Both the position numbers and the translations under genes were made by a program. Positions 44,715 through 54,696 of a stretch of 64,000 bases of DNA are shown here, piece after piece. Position 1 is the first letter of the stretch. Each line of letters opens with the position of its first letter. The notes below the pieces were generated by a model, which did no database searches, was not told where the DNA came from, and worked only from the letters and a program-made list of their open reading frames with translations. This DNA comes from Diplonema papillatum (Eukaryota; Euglenozoa; Diplonemea; Diplonemida; Diplonemidae): assembly GCA_030068145.1 (NCBI GenBank), contig JAPJBO010000026.1:310001-374000 (forward strand). Direction: 5' to 3'.

Positions 44715-44960
44715 CTATGAGGGGAGGAAATTACTTGGCTGCTGCTGCTGCTGCCTTGCCAGCTCAATAATCTTTTGCAGCTTCTGGCTGCCGACGTTGC
44801 CGCCGCAGACGACAATGACGCTCGTTTTGTTGCGGTACGTTTCGGGCTCGCGCAGGAGCGCCGCGACCGCGACCGCCGCCGAGCCCTCGATGAGCTTTCC
44901 TTCCTTGTCGAGGAGCAGGGCTGGCCTGCCGCTGGAGCGAGGCTTGCCTTTCGTCGCTCG
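44715..44960 (-). pseudogene. Truncated copy of the serine racemase/threonine dehydratase 3' end
   Basis: Encodes the final 65 or so residues of the neighbouring enzyme nearly unchanged (LLDKEGKLIEGSAAVAVAAL, VCGGNVGSQKLQKIIEL), then a new glutamine-rich tail (ARQQQQQPSN) and a stop. Nothing upstream of that point is present, so the PLP lysine and the active-site loops are missing. It was copied together with the flanking R1 repeat. Confidence 0.88.
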
Positions 44961-45009
44961 GCCGAAGTCGCCTTTCTTGCGTGCTTCCATCGAGTTTCCT
45001 ATCCGTTTT

Positions 45010-45232
45010 GCCGCGGGATTGCAACGTGCTCGGGGATGGACATGTGCTCAACACGGCACTGGTCCCGTCCGCGCCGTGTTTCGGTTGTAAATTTGTCGCA
45101 TTAGTGTGATTGTCAGGCCTTCGACTACCCTGAGCAACGCACTATATGTTTCGGTCCTTCAAGCCACAGACACACAAGGCGGGCCAGGAAGAGTGTCTGC
45201 AGCGGTACGAGACCGGCTTGCTACGAGAAGGG
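45010..45232. repeat. R1 repeat, copy 2 (interrupted)
   Basis: ATGTGCTCAACACGGCACTG then about 70 bp of other sequence, then TTTCGGTCCTTCAAGCCACA and AGTGTCTGCAGCGGTACGAG, directly 3' of the intact enzyme gene. Confidence 0.7.
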
Positions 45233-45234
45233 GA

Positions 45235-46263
45235 TTACTTGCGGAGTTCGATAATCTTTTGCAGCTTCTGGCTGCCGACGTTGCCGCCGCAGACGACGAC
45301 GACGCTCGTTTTGTTGCGGTACGTTTCGGGCTCGCGCAGGAGCGCCGCGACCGCGACCGCCGCCGATCCTTCGATGAGCTTTCCTTCCTTGTCGAGGACG
45401 AAGAGCAGGGCGTCCGCGATCTCTTCTTCGGACACGACCACCCAACGGTCCACGCACGCGGCGCAGTACGGAAGGGTCACGGAGCCGGCTTCGACGTTGC
45501 CGGCGGTGCCGTCGGACAGGGTCTCACGGCAGCCGATTTCGACGATCTTCCCCGCCTCCACGCAGCGCAGCATCGCCGCGTCGTTTGCGGGCTGGCAGCC
45601 CACGACGACGGTCGCCGGGCTCCTTTTTTTGAAGTAAGCCGCGACGCCGCTGATCATCCCGCCCCCGCCGACCGCGAGCAGAACGTAGTCCGGCTGCTTC
45701 GGGCAGTCCTCCAGAATCTCGACTGCGAGCGTGCTCTGCCCGATGATGACTTCGATGTCGTTGTAAGGGGAAATAAACGTAGCAGACTCGCCGCTGGACT
45801 CGGCCAGCCGGCGGGCGGCCAACTCTGCCTCCATGCAGTCTGTGCCGTGGAACTCGAGTGACACGGAGGGGGTGCATCTGTCCTTTATGTTCTGGACCTT
45901 CGCCGGGGAGGCGGTGGACGGCAGGCACAGAAGCCCGCGCATGCCCGGGTAGCAGCGGAGGGCGTGCACCATAGCCAGCGCGTGGTTGCCGGTCGACGCG
46001 GTCGTGACGAGCTGGGTGCCGCGCTCCTTGCACTTCCCCGCTTTGTAGACCGCGCCGCGCGCCTTGAAGCTGTTGGTGACCTGCTCGCTTTCGAGCTTCA
46101 GGTGCACGTACGTGTCGTCGTCGTCGGCCCCCCCCCGAACCCGCTTCTGCAGCGCGAACGACGGCATCAGCGGTGTTCGCCGGATGTGACGCTCGATCAG
46201 GCGCAACGCCGCCTCGCTGTGGTCGGCGATCGCGCCTATGTCGGCGGACTGTTTTTCAGGCAT
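45235..46263 (-). CDS. PLP-dependent serine racemase / threonine dehydratase family enzyme
   Basis: A 342-residue single exon from the ATG at 46263, the usual length of eukaryotic serine racemase or catabolic threonine dehydratase. TNSFKARGA carries the Schiff-base lysine (Lys67). ASTGNHALA is the substrate loop (S-T-G-N-H). SPYNDIEVIIGQ and the glycine cradle AVGGGGMISGVAAYF bind the PLP phosphate. It lacks the C-terminal ACT-like regulatory domain of biosynthetic IlvA, so a catabolic or racemase role is likely; sequence alone does not decide between serine and threonine. It has no targeting signal and is probably cytosolic. The context AAAACAATG suits translation initiation. The last 65 codons are duplicated downstream at 44715-44960. 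Confidence 0.9.
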   Translation of the reverse strand: MPEKQSADIGAIADHSEAALRLIERHIRRTPLMPSFALQKRVRGGADDDDTYVHLKLESEQVTNSFKARGAVYKAGKCKERGTQLVTTASTGNHALAMVHALRCYPGMRGLLCLPSTASPAKVQNIKDRCTPSVSLEFHGTDCMEAELAARRLAESSGESATFISPYNDIEVIIGQSTLAVEILEDCPKQPDYVLLAVGGGGMISGVAAYFKKRSPATVVVGCQPANDAAMLRCVEAGKIVEIGCRETLSDGTAGNVEAGSVTLPYCAACVDRWVVVSEEEIADALLFVLDKEGKLIEGSAAVAVAALLREPETYRNKTSVVVVCGGNVGSQKLQKIIELRK

Positions 46264-46399
46264 TGTTTTCCTTTTCTTTTTTGCAGGACCGTTTCTTGTC
46301 TGTATGTTGTATTGTGAAGCGGTCTGGATTTCGAAGTCTCCGTTCGTATGACTTGTGGGTCGTCGGGGGCAGCTAGATCAGAGCCTGGGTGAGTGGGCT

Positions 46400-46520
46400 T
46401 GTGTTTCCGACGATCCCGTGGGTTTTTAGACTGGTTCGAGTTTCAAGGATCCGTGTTTTGCGTGTACGGTCGACAGTCAAGGCCGGTTGGTGCTATGTGC
46501 TTGGGGGGGGTGGGTACGGC
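46400..46520. repeat. R7 repeat upstream of a gene
   Basis: TGTTTCCGACGATCCCGTGGG also occurs at 17618. CGTGTTTTGCG followed by TACGGTCGACAGTCAAG recurs at 60679-60705. Variants lie at 8395-8480 and 18170. A G-run follows. Confidence 0.6.
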
Positions 46521-46904
46521 GACGTTATCCACCTTTCTTCTTCTTCTTTGTGCGTCAGCTCATTCAAGACGGTTGATTCCTTGACCAAAACTGCGAGTGT
46601 TCCAAGCAGCAGCGCAGCCAGCCGCGTGCAGGTTTTGGGCAAGGCGTATCGTGAAATTGGCGCCGGTGATGAAAAGCCTTGAACGGGTGGGTTCTGGCAC
46701 TGTACAAACTCTTCAACGCAAACTCTGTCTGTTCTGTTAAACGCTGCGCGCATGCCCCCCCGTTTGGTGATGCTCGTCTAGAGCGGGCGACCAAGTGTAG
46801 ACAGTCGGTGTAACGAAAAGAAATTAGAAACGCAGCCTCGTTGTGGAAACTTGCGACAGAAACAAAGATATCAACATAGAGTTGCCAGCGAGAAGAGGGG
46901 TGGG
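46521..46904. other. Spacer
   Basis: Nothing recognised. Confidence 0.4.
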
Positions 46905-47085
46905 GGCTTGCAAGAACGCTTGGAATGGATATGCGCTCAACACCGCACTGGTCCCGTCTGCGTCGTGTTTCGGTCCTTTAAGCCACGGACACACAAGGCG
47001 GACCATCATCAGCGCGGAACCTGAGTGTCTGCAGACAGGACAGTGTGAGTTTGGTTTGTCAGAGGGCTGTTCGTAGCTCGGCACA
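46905..47085. repeat. R1 repeat, copy 3
   Basis: GCAAGAACGCTTGGAATGGA, CTCAACACCGCACTGGTCCC, CGGACACACAAGGCGGACCA, TGTCAGAGGGCTGTTCGTAG. Confidence 0.75.
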
Positions 47086-49240
47086 GCCAGGACCACCCGT
47101 CCGAGAAGGGGGGTGGGGGCGAGGCGAAGAGGGGATGCATCTGGAAAGAGGGGAACGCGAAAAACGGGGTACTTTGTGGTGGTTTTCTCACACGCGCTCG
47201 TGATGCCACCTTCACCTACATTCGGTTGACACCAGCTACTGTGGATGGTGAGTGTGATCATGGGTTGCGGTACGGACGAGTGCGTATACATCCAATACTA
47301 CCTGCCGATAGAGGATTGTTCCCGACCGTTCGTGACAAACGAACCCGATCTACTCAACCACTGTCAGAATATTTGCACACAGTTACACACACGCATGGTA
47401 CTGTTTTTCAACACCAGCCGTCGGCTAGAGTCGGCGCCTCTCTTTTTCGTGCCCCCCCGACCCGACCCATGAAGCATGAGATCAGTAAAGTGCAGGTGAA
47501 GGCGTGAAGGCGTGAAGGCAGTCAAGCGCTGTCCCATAGTGCACGGTGCGCAACATGCTTCTCTACCGAAAGCCTTGACACGCCCAAAGCAGTAGTATTG
47601 GGAGCGAAAACTAAATGCGCTTCCGGGCGAAGTGGATCCCGGCAAAAGAGGTTCGCCAACAAAGCGAGGAAAGGAGAGGGGCCGGTACGAGCGGGGGGCA
47701 ATGGGGGCTCGTCAGCTGTTTGTTTTCGTCCCGGCGACCCCGCTTTCCAATTGTCCGACCCTCAATGCGATGCCTAATGTAATAATAATGGGTGCCAACC
47801 GCCACGCGAATGGAAAACATCAGGTTTGGACGTCGAGACGCAGCTGCCCACCCAGTTGGCTGCCGGCTTCTCGGCTGGGGTTCTGTGTGCGATGGTGTGT
47901 TGTGTCTTTTCACAAATATGTCACGTTGCGTAGCAATGAACTCCCAGAGCAACTGGCTCATGTAGCTATTTAAGCGCGCGGGCCTTACCTCTCTTCCTCG
48001 GAGCAGCTTTCACTGCACCGAGCCCACGTGGCAGTAGGAGTAATGTATCCTCTACACATAGGTGTACGTGGCAGTGGCACGCAGCTGTTGCATGCACACA
48101 GCAGTGCCCGCCCCTTCGTGGCTGGTACGCAGCTTTCAGTGTGAAAAGCCGCTTCTTTCCTTTTCAAGACTTCTTAGAGTCTCCGGGCACTCGCAAGCGC
48201 CGCCGTGGCCTTTTTTCAGAAAGAAAGTCTTGGTCTAAAGATTTTTGGACTGCGCGTGGGGGGTTGATTGAAGAGCGGAGATGAGTGCCTTCGTAGCCGT
48301 TCGCTTGCGATTGTTCGACCATTGCCACGCGAACTCTATAAAGAAGAACGCCCTGTGGGTCTGCTATGTGGTGGGTTGCGCGGCGTGGGAGAGGAACAGA
48401 AAACTAAGGAAAAAATAAAGAAAATAGGGCTGGGGTGGAGAAAAAACCAAACTTGGGGGGACGCGGGGGTGACATCTAACCGAATCTAGAACTCTAGAGC
48501 GAACGAGAGAGGGGGGGAGGGTGGGTGGGAGAAGAAAAAAGGAGAAATGAGGCGCGGGAGGGTAATTCCACCCCCCCCCCTCAAAACACCACGGTCGAAG
48601 CATTGCGCCGGTGGGCCGGTCCAAGGTCGTTGCCCTTGGATACCCGGGCCAACGGGATACCCTCTCTTTCCCTCGCTCGTCAACCCGAAAGCCTGCGCTG
48701 TGGAACGCGAAAGTTTGTTGACACGTCATACACACACAACGGGTGGGGGTGGGGATGGGGGGAGAAAGGTTGGGTTTGCTGTGCCAACCCCTCAAACAAA
48801 AAGAAAGTACAGGGAGAGAGGATTCTGATGCTGAAGAAGGTTCGAGCCCTTTTTTGCCACCCGCGGTGAGGAAGCCGCTGGATGGATGACAGAGAACAAA
48901 TGAGGCTACCCGCACAGCAACGCCGGGTGGGCGGCGACATAATTGCACCGGTGCGCGTGCCTCTGTGTGACTGTCTTTGGAACGCAGAGTGATCGGATGA
49001 TTGAGAGAGAGACAGTTTGAGGGCAGGGCTCGTCCACTCACTTTCACTCCTCCCCGTACTACTACGGCGAACGTAAATCGTTTCGTCTGCTGCGAGAGCT
49101 GCGCAATATGGGTGGAATGCACGCGCAGCCGCGTTCTGGCAGGTGGATGTTTGTGACTGCCTTGGCTCGTTCAAGATTTCTGCCTACCTGGAAGGAAGCG
49201 AGAATGCCCTTCCTAACAAAAGAACAAAAAAACGAAAAAG
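47086..49240. other. Spacer without recognisable genes
   Basis: Open frames overlap on both strands. Purine-rich and C-rich tracts (48500-48590, 48735-48770) explain the longer ones. Confidence 0.45.
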
Positions 49241-49442
<202 letters not shown>

Positions 49443-49754
49443 GAGATAAACCCGAAGGAAAAACGAAAAAAACGGGCGGCGGGGCGAGTTAGGAATATAA
49501 GAAGGGGTTGCTTTGGTCGGCTGCGCGCGGGGCTTTGCGACAGGTCGACTCTACTGTCCAATCCTACAGCTCAATCACAGTTGCGATTACCCGATGGGCA
49601 ACATCCTCAACGCCATTGTCGTAGGGTCCTTTCTAGGCTGATCATGGTTTGACGGCGGATGGGCTCATGCGAGGCTCGCTGTACAGATAACACGCGGGGA
49701 AATCTTTCTTGCGAGTTTTCTTGCTTTTTCGTGGGGGGAGGGTTCTTCTTCTTT

Positions 49755-50393
49755 TTACTTGATGCCGTTCTGCTTGAGCTTCGTGACGAGAGACTGGATC
49801 TTGCTGTCCTTGAACGCGATCAGCTGCTCGAGCTTTTTGACCTTGAGTTCGAGGATGTCCATCATCTCCTTCATTTCGTTGATCATCGCGTCCTTCTCGG
49901 CGATGATTTGCGCGTGGATGGGCGCGGACTCCTGCCCGTGCGACTTGTTGTCGACCATCATGTTCTGGTCCGCGTACATGCTCCTGCCTCCGGGGCCGGA
50001 ATCGGAGCCCGTCGCGTCGCGGGGCTGGTGCTGCCGTTGGATCTTTTTCTGCTGGATCTGCTGGATCTTCGTCAGCAGCGCCCGGAGGAACCGTTCGATC
50101 GCGCCGGGTATGCACGTCACGATGCTGTTGACTTCTTCCTCGGAGATCTCGAAGTTCAGCTTTTTGAAGACTTTGTGCTGCAGCGTGTGCCAGTTGTACA
50201 GCTTTTGCGACGTCGAGTGCGCCGCGGGGTAGTTGTGCAGCTCGACCAGCTTCGGGAAAAAGTGCTTGATGACCTCGGCTACTAGCATCCCGTCCGCGAA
50301 GTCGCGCGCGATGTTCCTCTTCGGCCGGCTGAGGGGCACCGAGTCCACCCACTGGTACAGCACCTGCAGCTCCTCCTCGTCCATGATCGCCAT
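49755..50393 (-). CDS. SPEF1: SPEF1/CLAMP calponin-homology microtubule protein
   Basis: A 212-residue single exon; the ATG at 50393 gives MAIMDEEELQVLYQWVDSVP. The N-terminal 110 residues are the CLAMP-type calponin-homology domain (LSRPKRNIARDFADGMLVAE, HFFPKLVELHNYPAAHSTSQ), the family signature of sperm flagellar protein 1. The C-terminal 55 residues form a coiled coil (MMDILELKVKKLEQLIAFKD), also typical of SPEF1. Family members bind and bundle microtubules and sit in the ciliary central apparatus and cell cortex. Length matches vertebrate SPEF1 (about 230). Together with the RSPH10B-like gene this shows that the organism builds motile cilia. Upstream, AAGAAAAGAAACACCATGG is a good start context. 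Confidence 0.93.
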   Translation of the reverse strand: MAIMDEEELQVLYQWVDSVPLSRPKRNIARDFADGMLVAEVIKHFFPKLVELHNYPAAHSTSQKLYNWHTLQHKVFKKLNFEISEEEVNSIVTCIPGAIERFLRALLTKIQQIQQKKIQRQHQPRDATGSDSGPGGRSMYADQNMMVDNKSHGQESAPIHAQIIAEKDAMINEMKEMMDILELKVKKLEQLIAFKDSKIQSLVTKLKQNGIK

Positions 50394-51744
50394 GGTGTTT
50401 CTTTTCTTGTTCCCTCTGCTGTTCCCGCGTCTCCTCGGCCGGCCTTCTCGGACTTTTGCCCGACTTCTGCTTTATCCGAGGGCCCTGATCCCTCGCGGTG
50501 TGTCGGGATGCACCAAAGAGGGGCGCTGGTTCGCTCCCAGGGGGAAACTTGGCGGAATGCTAACTGTGTTGTCGGTGTTCCTTTTAAGCTTATTAGTTTT
50601 TTGGGTCCCTGTTGCTGTTGGGGTGTGGCTGGCAAAGAGAAATGATGTGCTTCCCTTGTATCCCACTAGGCTTTGCCGTGGCAGTGTCTTTCTGACTATC
50701 GTTCGGTTCGTGTCACGGGTTCAAACTGTCGAAATGCACCGCCGATGGCAGAGCGAAGCCAACCTCCTCCTTCTCAATGCAGCAAGACTGCAACGGGAGC
50801 TTGAGTCAAGTTCTGGGAGGTGCATCCTGTCTTGGGACGGTCTAATACCCTACTTGCAGGATGGGGAGGAAAGCTACCAGCTTCCAAATCGACATCTCGC
50901 AGTTAAAGGCGACAACAAAGGACAGCGCGGGGTCGCTTCTAATTCCTGGCGTCTATGGTTGTTCCGTCAGACAGCGCCGCCGTGCATCACCGGATGAGAA
51001 GAAATGCGAGAGGAACTGAAATGAAACAGCACAAAAATCCGGCACGGAAAAAAAAAATAAAAAACAAACGTCCGATGGTATTCCTCCGCCGGGCTCTATT
51101 GTTCTACGTGTTTCTTTGATGCCAGCGAGCGCTCCCCTCCTCCTGAGGAAACAAAAGCTCGTCGAAAGGGTAGCCTGCATGCGTCAGCGCGAATCGCTGA
51201 CAAACCTGCAGTTTCGTTAGACAGCAAGAGCAGCTGGTCTAAAAGGCTGTGGATAAGGACGTTGTCATGATTAAACCCGGAAGCAGCGACCGGCGCAGCG
51301 ACTTCGCCGTCATCCTCTATGGGAATGGTCGCCATCCAACAAGTCTGGATCACAGATTCAACAGGTGACCAACGTGATGTACGTGCACTCCGTATTTCGG
51401 TCCTCAAGCACGGACACATGAGCATCATCAGCGTGGAGCGGAGCGTGCAGATAGGACAGCGGTGGTATGTCATGCTGCTCGAAGCTCGTCACAGCCAGCA
51501 CCACCCACGCTACGAAAGCACAGGCAAATCCTTCTCGGGAAAGAAGGCCCCCCCCCCCTACAACCGTGTCGAGCGACCAGTTGAAAACAAGGCACCCGCC
51601 CTGCACTTGAGACTGCTCGGGGTCCCCCCTTCTAAATATACTATGAACAGATACGCTGTCCTGCATCAGAAAACTGATCAAGTCTCGGCTGCTCGAGCTT
51701 CGGGGGGTTCGACACCCTCCCACCTGTGCGAGCCCCCGCGCGCG
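50394..51744. other. Spacer with an R1 copy
   Basis: R1 copy 4 at about 51385-51525 (TATTTCGGTCCTCAAGCACG, ATCATCAGCGTGGAGCG, GTCACAGCCAGCACCACCCA). No gene is supported in the rest. Confidence 0.5.
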
Positions 51745-53419
51745 CTACTTCTTCCCCTTGCGCCGCCGGACCGGGCCGGCACTGCCGCCGCCGCCGCCAC
51801 CGCCGGCGAAGGCCGCCTCGTCGCGCTCCTTCTCCTGCTGGGCGAGTACGTAGCGGCGGGTGGCCGCGTCGAAGACGGCCTGCCACAACGAGGCGCACGC
51901 GAAGCAGAGGGCGGCGGCGGCGGCCGCCGCAGCCCACCGGTGCAGCCGCCGCGCCGCCGCCGCCGCGACCGGCGGCAGCTCCGCCCGCCGCAGCGCGGCT
52001 TCGACCAGCGGCGGGGCGCCGCCCGCCGCCGGGTCCTCCACGGCGGCGACGATGGCTGCCGGCATCGCGAGGAACAGGACGGCGTGCACTCCGTTGACGA
52101 CGGCCGCCGCGCCGGACTTGCGCTTGAGGGCCATGTCGCTCATGAGGACCGTTTTGAAGGGGAACACGGCCAGGGCGAGGCGCTGGGCACTCGCCGTCGG
52201 GGTCGCGGCGCCGGCTTCTTCCGGAAAGAAAACGGCGGCGGCCTCGCACAGCACGCAGACCCACAGCGCGTTGTGCAGCAGGAAGTCGTAAATGACCTCC
52301 GTCGGCGGCAGCTTCGGCACCGTGTACAGTACGGCGGCCGCGAGGGTCAGCAGGTTCGTCGGGTCAACCAGCGAGCGCTCCTTGCACCCGAACCACAGCA
52401 GCGCCCACCACGCGACGGTGAGCCACTCGTTCAGCGTCTCCCTCCACCCGGACTGCCGGTGCCAGAACCCAACGGTCATCTCCCTGTCGAAGCGGTTCGC
52501 GCGCCAAACGCGTCTGAGGAGAATGCTCACGAAGCAAAACTGTGTGCGAGGTATGCCGGGCTGGGGGGGGGGGGGGGGGGGGGGGGCAGTGCTGACACTA
52601 CCCTGAGAGCCCCCAACGACTTTGCAAGGGACCCCCCCCCCCCCTTCTACAGTGCAGTTGCCTTGGAGACTGGGTGGTCGAATTCTGTAAGGTGAAATGG
52701 TCAAAATTCCCTGGCAAAAGTGGGCCCACAAAAAATTTTCAAAGTGTGGTTTTTGGGGTATTTGGGCCAAAAAAAAATTTTTTTTTCTGACCACCCACCG
52801 TGGTGACCACCTAAGAGAGTGACAGGTAGCGTCCCCCCTCCACAGTGAAAATAGCCTGTATATAGGGGGGGGGGGGGGGGGTCAGGTCAGATTCTGCCAA
52901 CGACTCCGCAATCTGGCCGCTTAGGGCCACCCCTGGGGGGGGGGGGGGGTTCGTGAAAAAAACTCGAGGGACTGCCCTCGTGCTTTTTTTCGGAGGAGGC
53001 TAGAGGGGGAGAAAACGATACAACTACAAAGTGGGTCTCTTCTTTGTTGAACGCCTACGCCCGCCACTAGACGCAGATTACTGTGTTTCGTTCGTGGGCC
53101 ACAGCACATTTGCCTCCTTTGAGATTGGAATATTGTTGCGGTAGTGGGGAGTCATCGGCATGCCGATGAGTACCACACTATGCACCTTTGAGATTTCGCA
53201 ACTGTTCAGCCTCCAAGTATTTCCTACAAAGCAAGTGCTTTTGCCTTATGGTTCTTCCCTGATTCGCTGTATTCGAAAGAGTGAGGCTGAATCGAAACTC
53301 GGGAACGCGAGCTTGAGCAAGACCGGGTTTTAATGCAAAAAATGGTCGCATACCAGAATGGTGTCAACCCAGACGTTGCTGTGCCTCACGGCCGCATCCT
53401 TCGCATGTTCCCAATCCAT
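51745..53419 (-). CDS. Multi-pass membrane protein of unknown family, two exons
   Basis: Exon 2 (51745-52539) is clearly coding. Exon 1 is inferred as 53354-53419 (MDWEHAKDAAVRHSNVWVDT), with a GTATGC donor, a CACACAG acceptor and phase 0, giving 286 residues. The join creates one continuous hydrophobic helix across the boundary (VWVDTIL-FCFVSILLRRVW). Further hydrophobic segments are WLTVAWWALLWFGC, LLTLAAAVLYTV, FLLHNALWVCVLCEAAAVFF, GVHAVLFLAMPAAIVAAV and WAAAAAAAALCFACASLW, so about six passes. The C-terminus is basic (RRRKGKK). The frame upstream of the chosen ATG stays open to 53821, so a longer N-terminus is possible. The 800-bp intron is filled by R4 and R2 elements. No family is recognised. 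Confidence 0.62.
52555..52955. repeat. R4 element, copy 3, with four G/C runs (intronic)
   Basis: G-run at 52562-52586, C-run at 52630-52643, and G-runs at 52865-52883 and 52936-52950. The core TAAGGTGAAATGGTCAAAAT ... TTTGGGCCAAAAAAAAATTT at 52689-52785 matches 39245-39350 and, reversed, 25065-25180. Confidence 0.75.
52956..53240 (+). repeat. R2 element, near-complete (intronic)
   Basis: Same order as 25543-25800, including GAGATTGGAATATTGTTGCG and the CGGCATGCCGATGAG segment. The left end is AAAAACTCGAGGGACTGCC; the right end CCTCCAAGTATTTCCTAC is partly degraded. Confidence 0.85.
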
Positions 53420-54696
53420 GTGTCCGCCGGGACCTCTATTTTTAAGGTGCTGGTAGTGTGTTGGAGCATGATTGCGTGCGCGCAGCAGGGTCCCTCTCTC
53501 TAATCGAGGACAAAAGCGTGTGCTCGGGACCGCTGGAGCCGCTTGTTTGCTACTTGTAGACGGTGGCATCGGTGTGTTGCCACCTTCCGCAGAATTTGAA
53601 GCGTAAGATCCCACCAGGTCACCACCTACCGATTCCGCCACTGCGGGATGCATCCGGCGACGGAAGCACATGCCTTCGCCACGGTAAAAGTCAGTAGAGT
53701 GATAGTTCGCTTGAGCCAGGGAATTTGGTTTGCACAAAACAGGCAAGTTCCTGGCTAGTCTGTCCTTCGACCCCGCGGTGTTAAGGCCACGGGGTTGAAT
53801 CGAGGTGGATTCTTCGGACATGTACTAGCAATGGACCGCTTGTTCTACTTCTCAACTTTTCTGAAGGGAAAGGCGGCCTGCAAACAATCACCGCACCGGT
53901 CCTATCTCACCGTGTTTCGGTCCTCTAAGCTACGGCGGACACAGTAGGCAGACCATCAACAGCGCTGCGGTGTGAATCTGGTTTGTCAGGCGGCGGTTCG
54001 CGGCTCGTCAGTCGTCCCGGCACTGGGGCACGAGCAAATCCGGGGAAGGGATGTATCCAGCCGGTTGTACTGCCTCCCACCACAATCGGAAAGGAAACGG
54101 GTGCGAAAATGAACGATTCTGGGCGTGGTCTCTGCAGTGTCCTGTTGGCGGAAGCCATCAGACAACAACAGGTGGGGGGAAAGGGGAATGCGGCAGACGG
54201 GCAACACAGGAAAAGCAATGGCGCTGAACCGCATCAAATGCGAGCCGATAGACAGGGTTGCACTTCGCGCCGCCCGCCAAGGCGGGCCCAAAGGTGGAAG
54301 GGCACAGTGGGCACTGCCTTAGCTCCGGGCGAGCAGAATAAGCCACGGCGGCCGAGCTGATTTGTATAGGTCAAGCCCACCGTCACATTACAGAACACTT
54401 GCGGCAGCCCGCCTCTTGCCTGCATTTTTGGCAGCCAGAAGGCACACGAGTTGCGACACCCTGGAGCAACAGAAGACGCTCAAGCTCAAAGCTCCGACGA
54501 TGTTAATTTTCGCACTGTACAACTAAAGAAGGTTTTTGAGCCGCGAGTTTCGAGCGAGCTGGCGGGAGCCGTTGCGGGTCGCTGCGCAGCATTGAACTGA
54601 GAGACTCTCTCAATGATAATGCCGCGGACTTGGAACTCGAACGAGGCGTTCATCGGACAGGGGACCCCCCCCGCGCCGAACGCCCGGCGTGCCGGC
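53420..54696. other. Spacer with R1 copy 5
   Basis: R1 at about 53880-54005 (GTGTTTCGGTCCTCTAAGCT, TTTGTCAGGCGGCGGTTCG). 53420-53821 is open in frame with exon 1 of the membrane protein but lacks coding bias. The rest shows nothing. Confidence 0.45.

Noticed and set aside
53420-53821. N-terminal extension of the membrane protein starting MSEESTS
   Set aside because: The frame is open but its codon use is unlike the main exon; a short first exon from 53419 explains the helix better. Not excluded.
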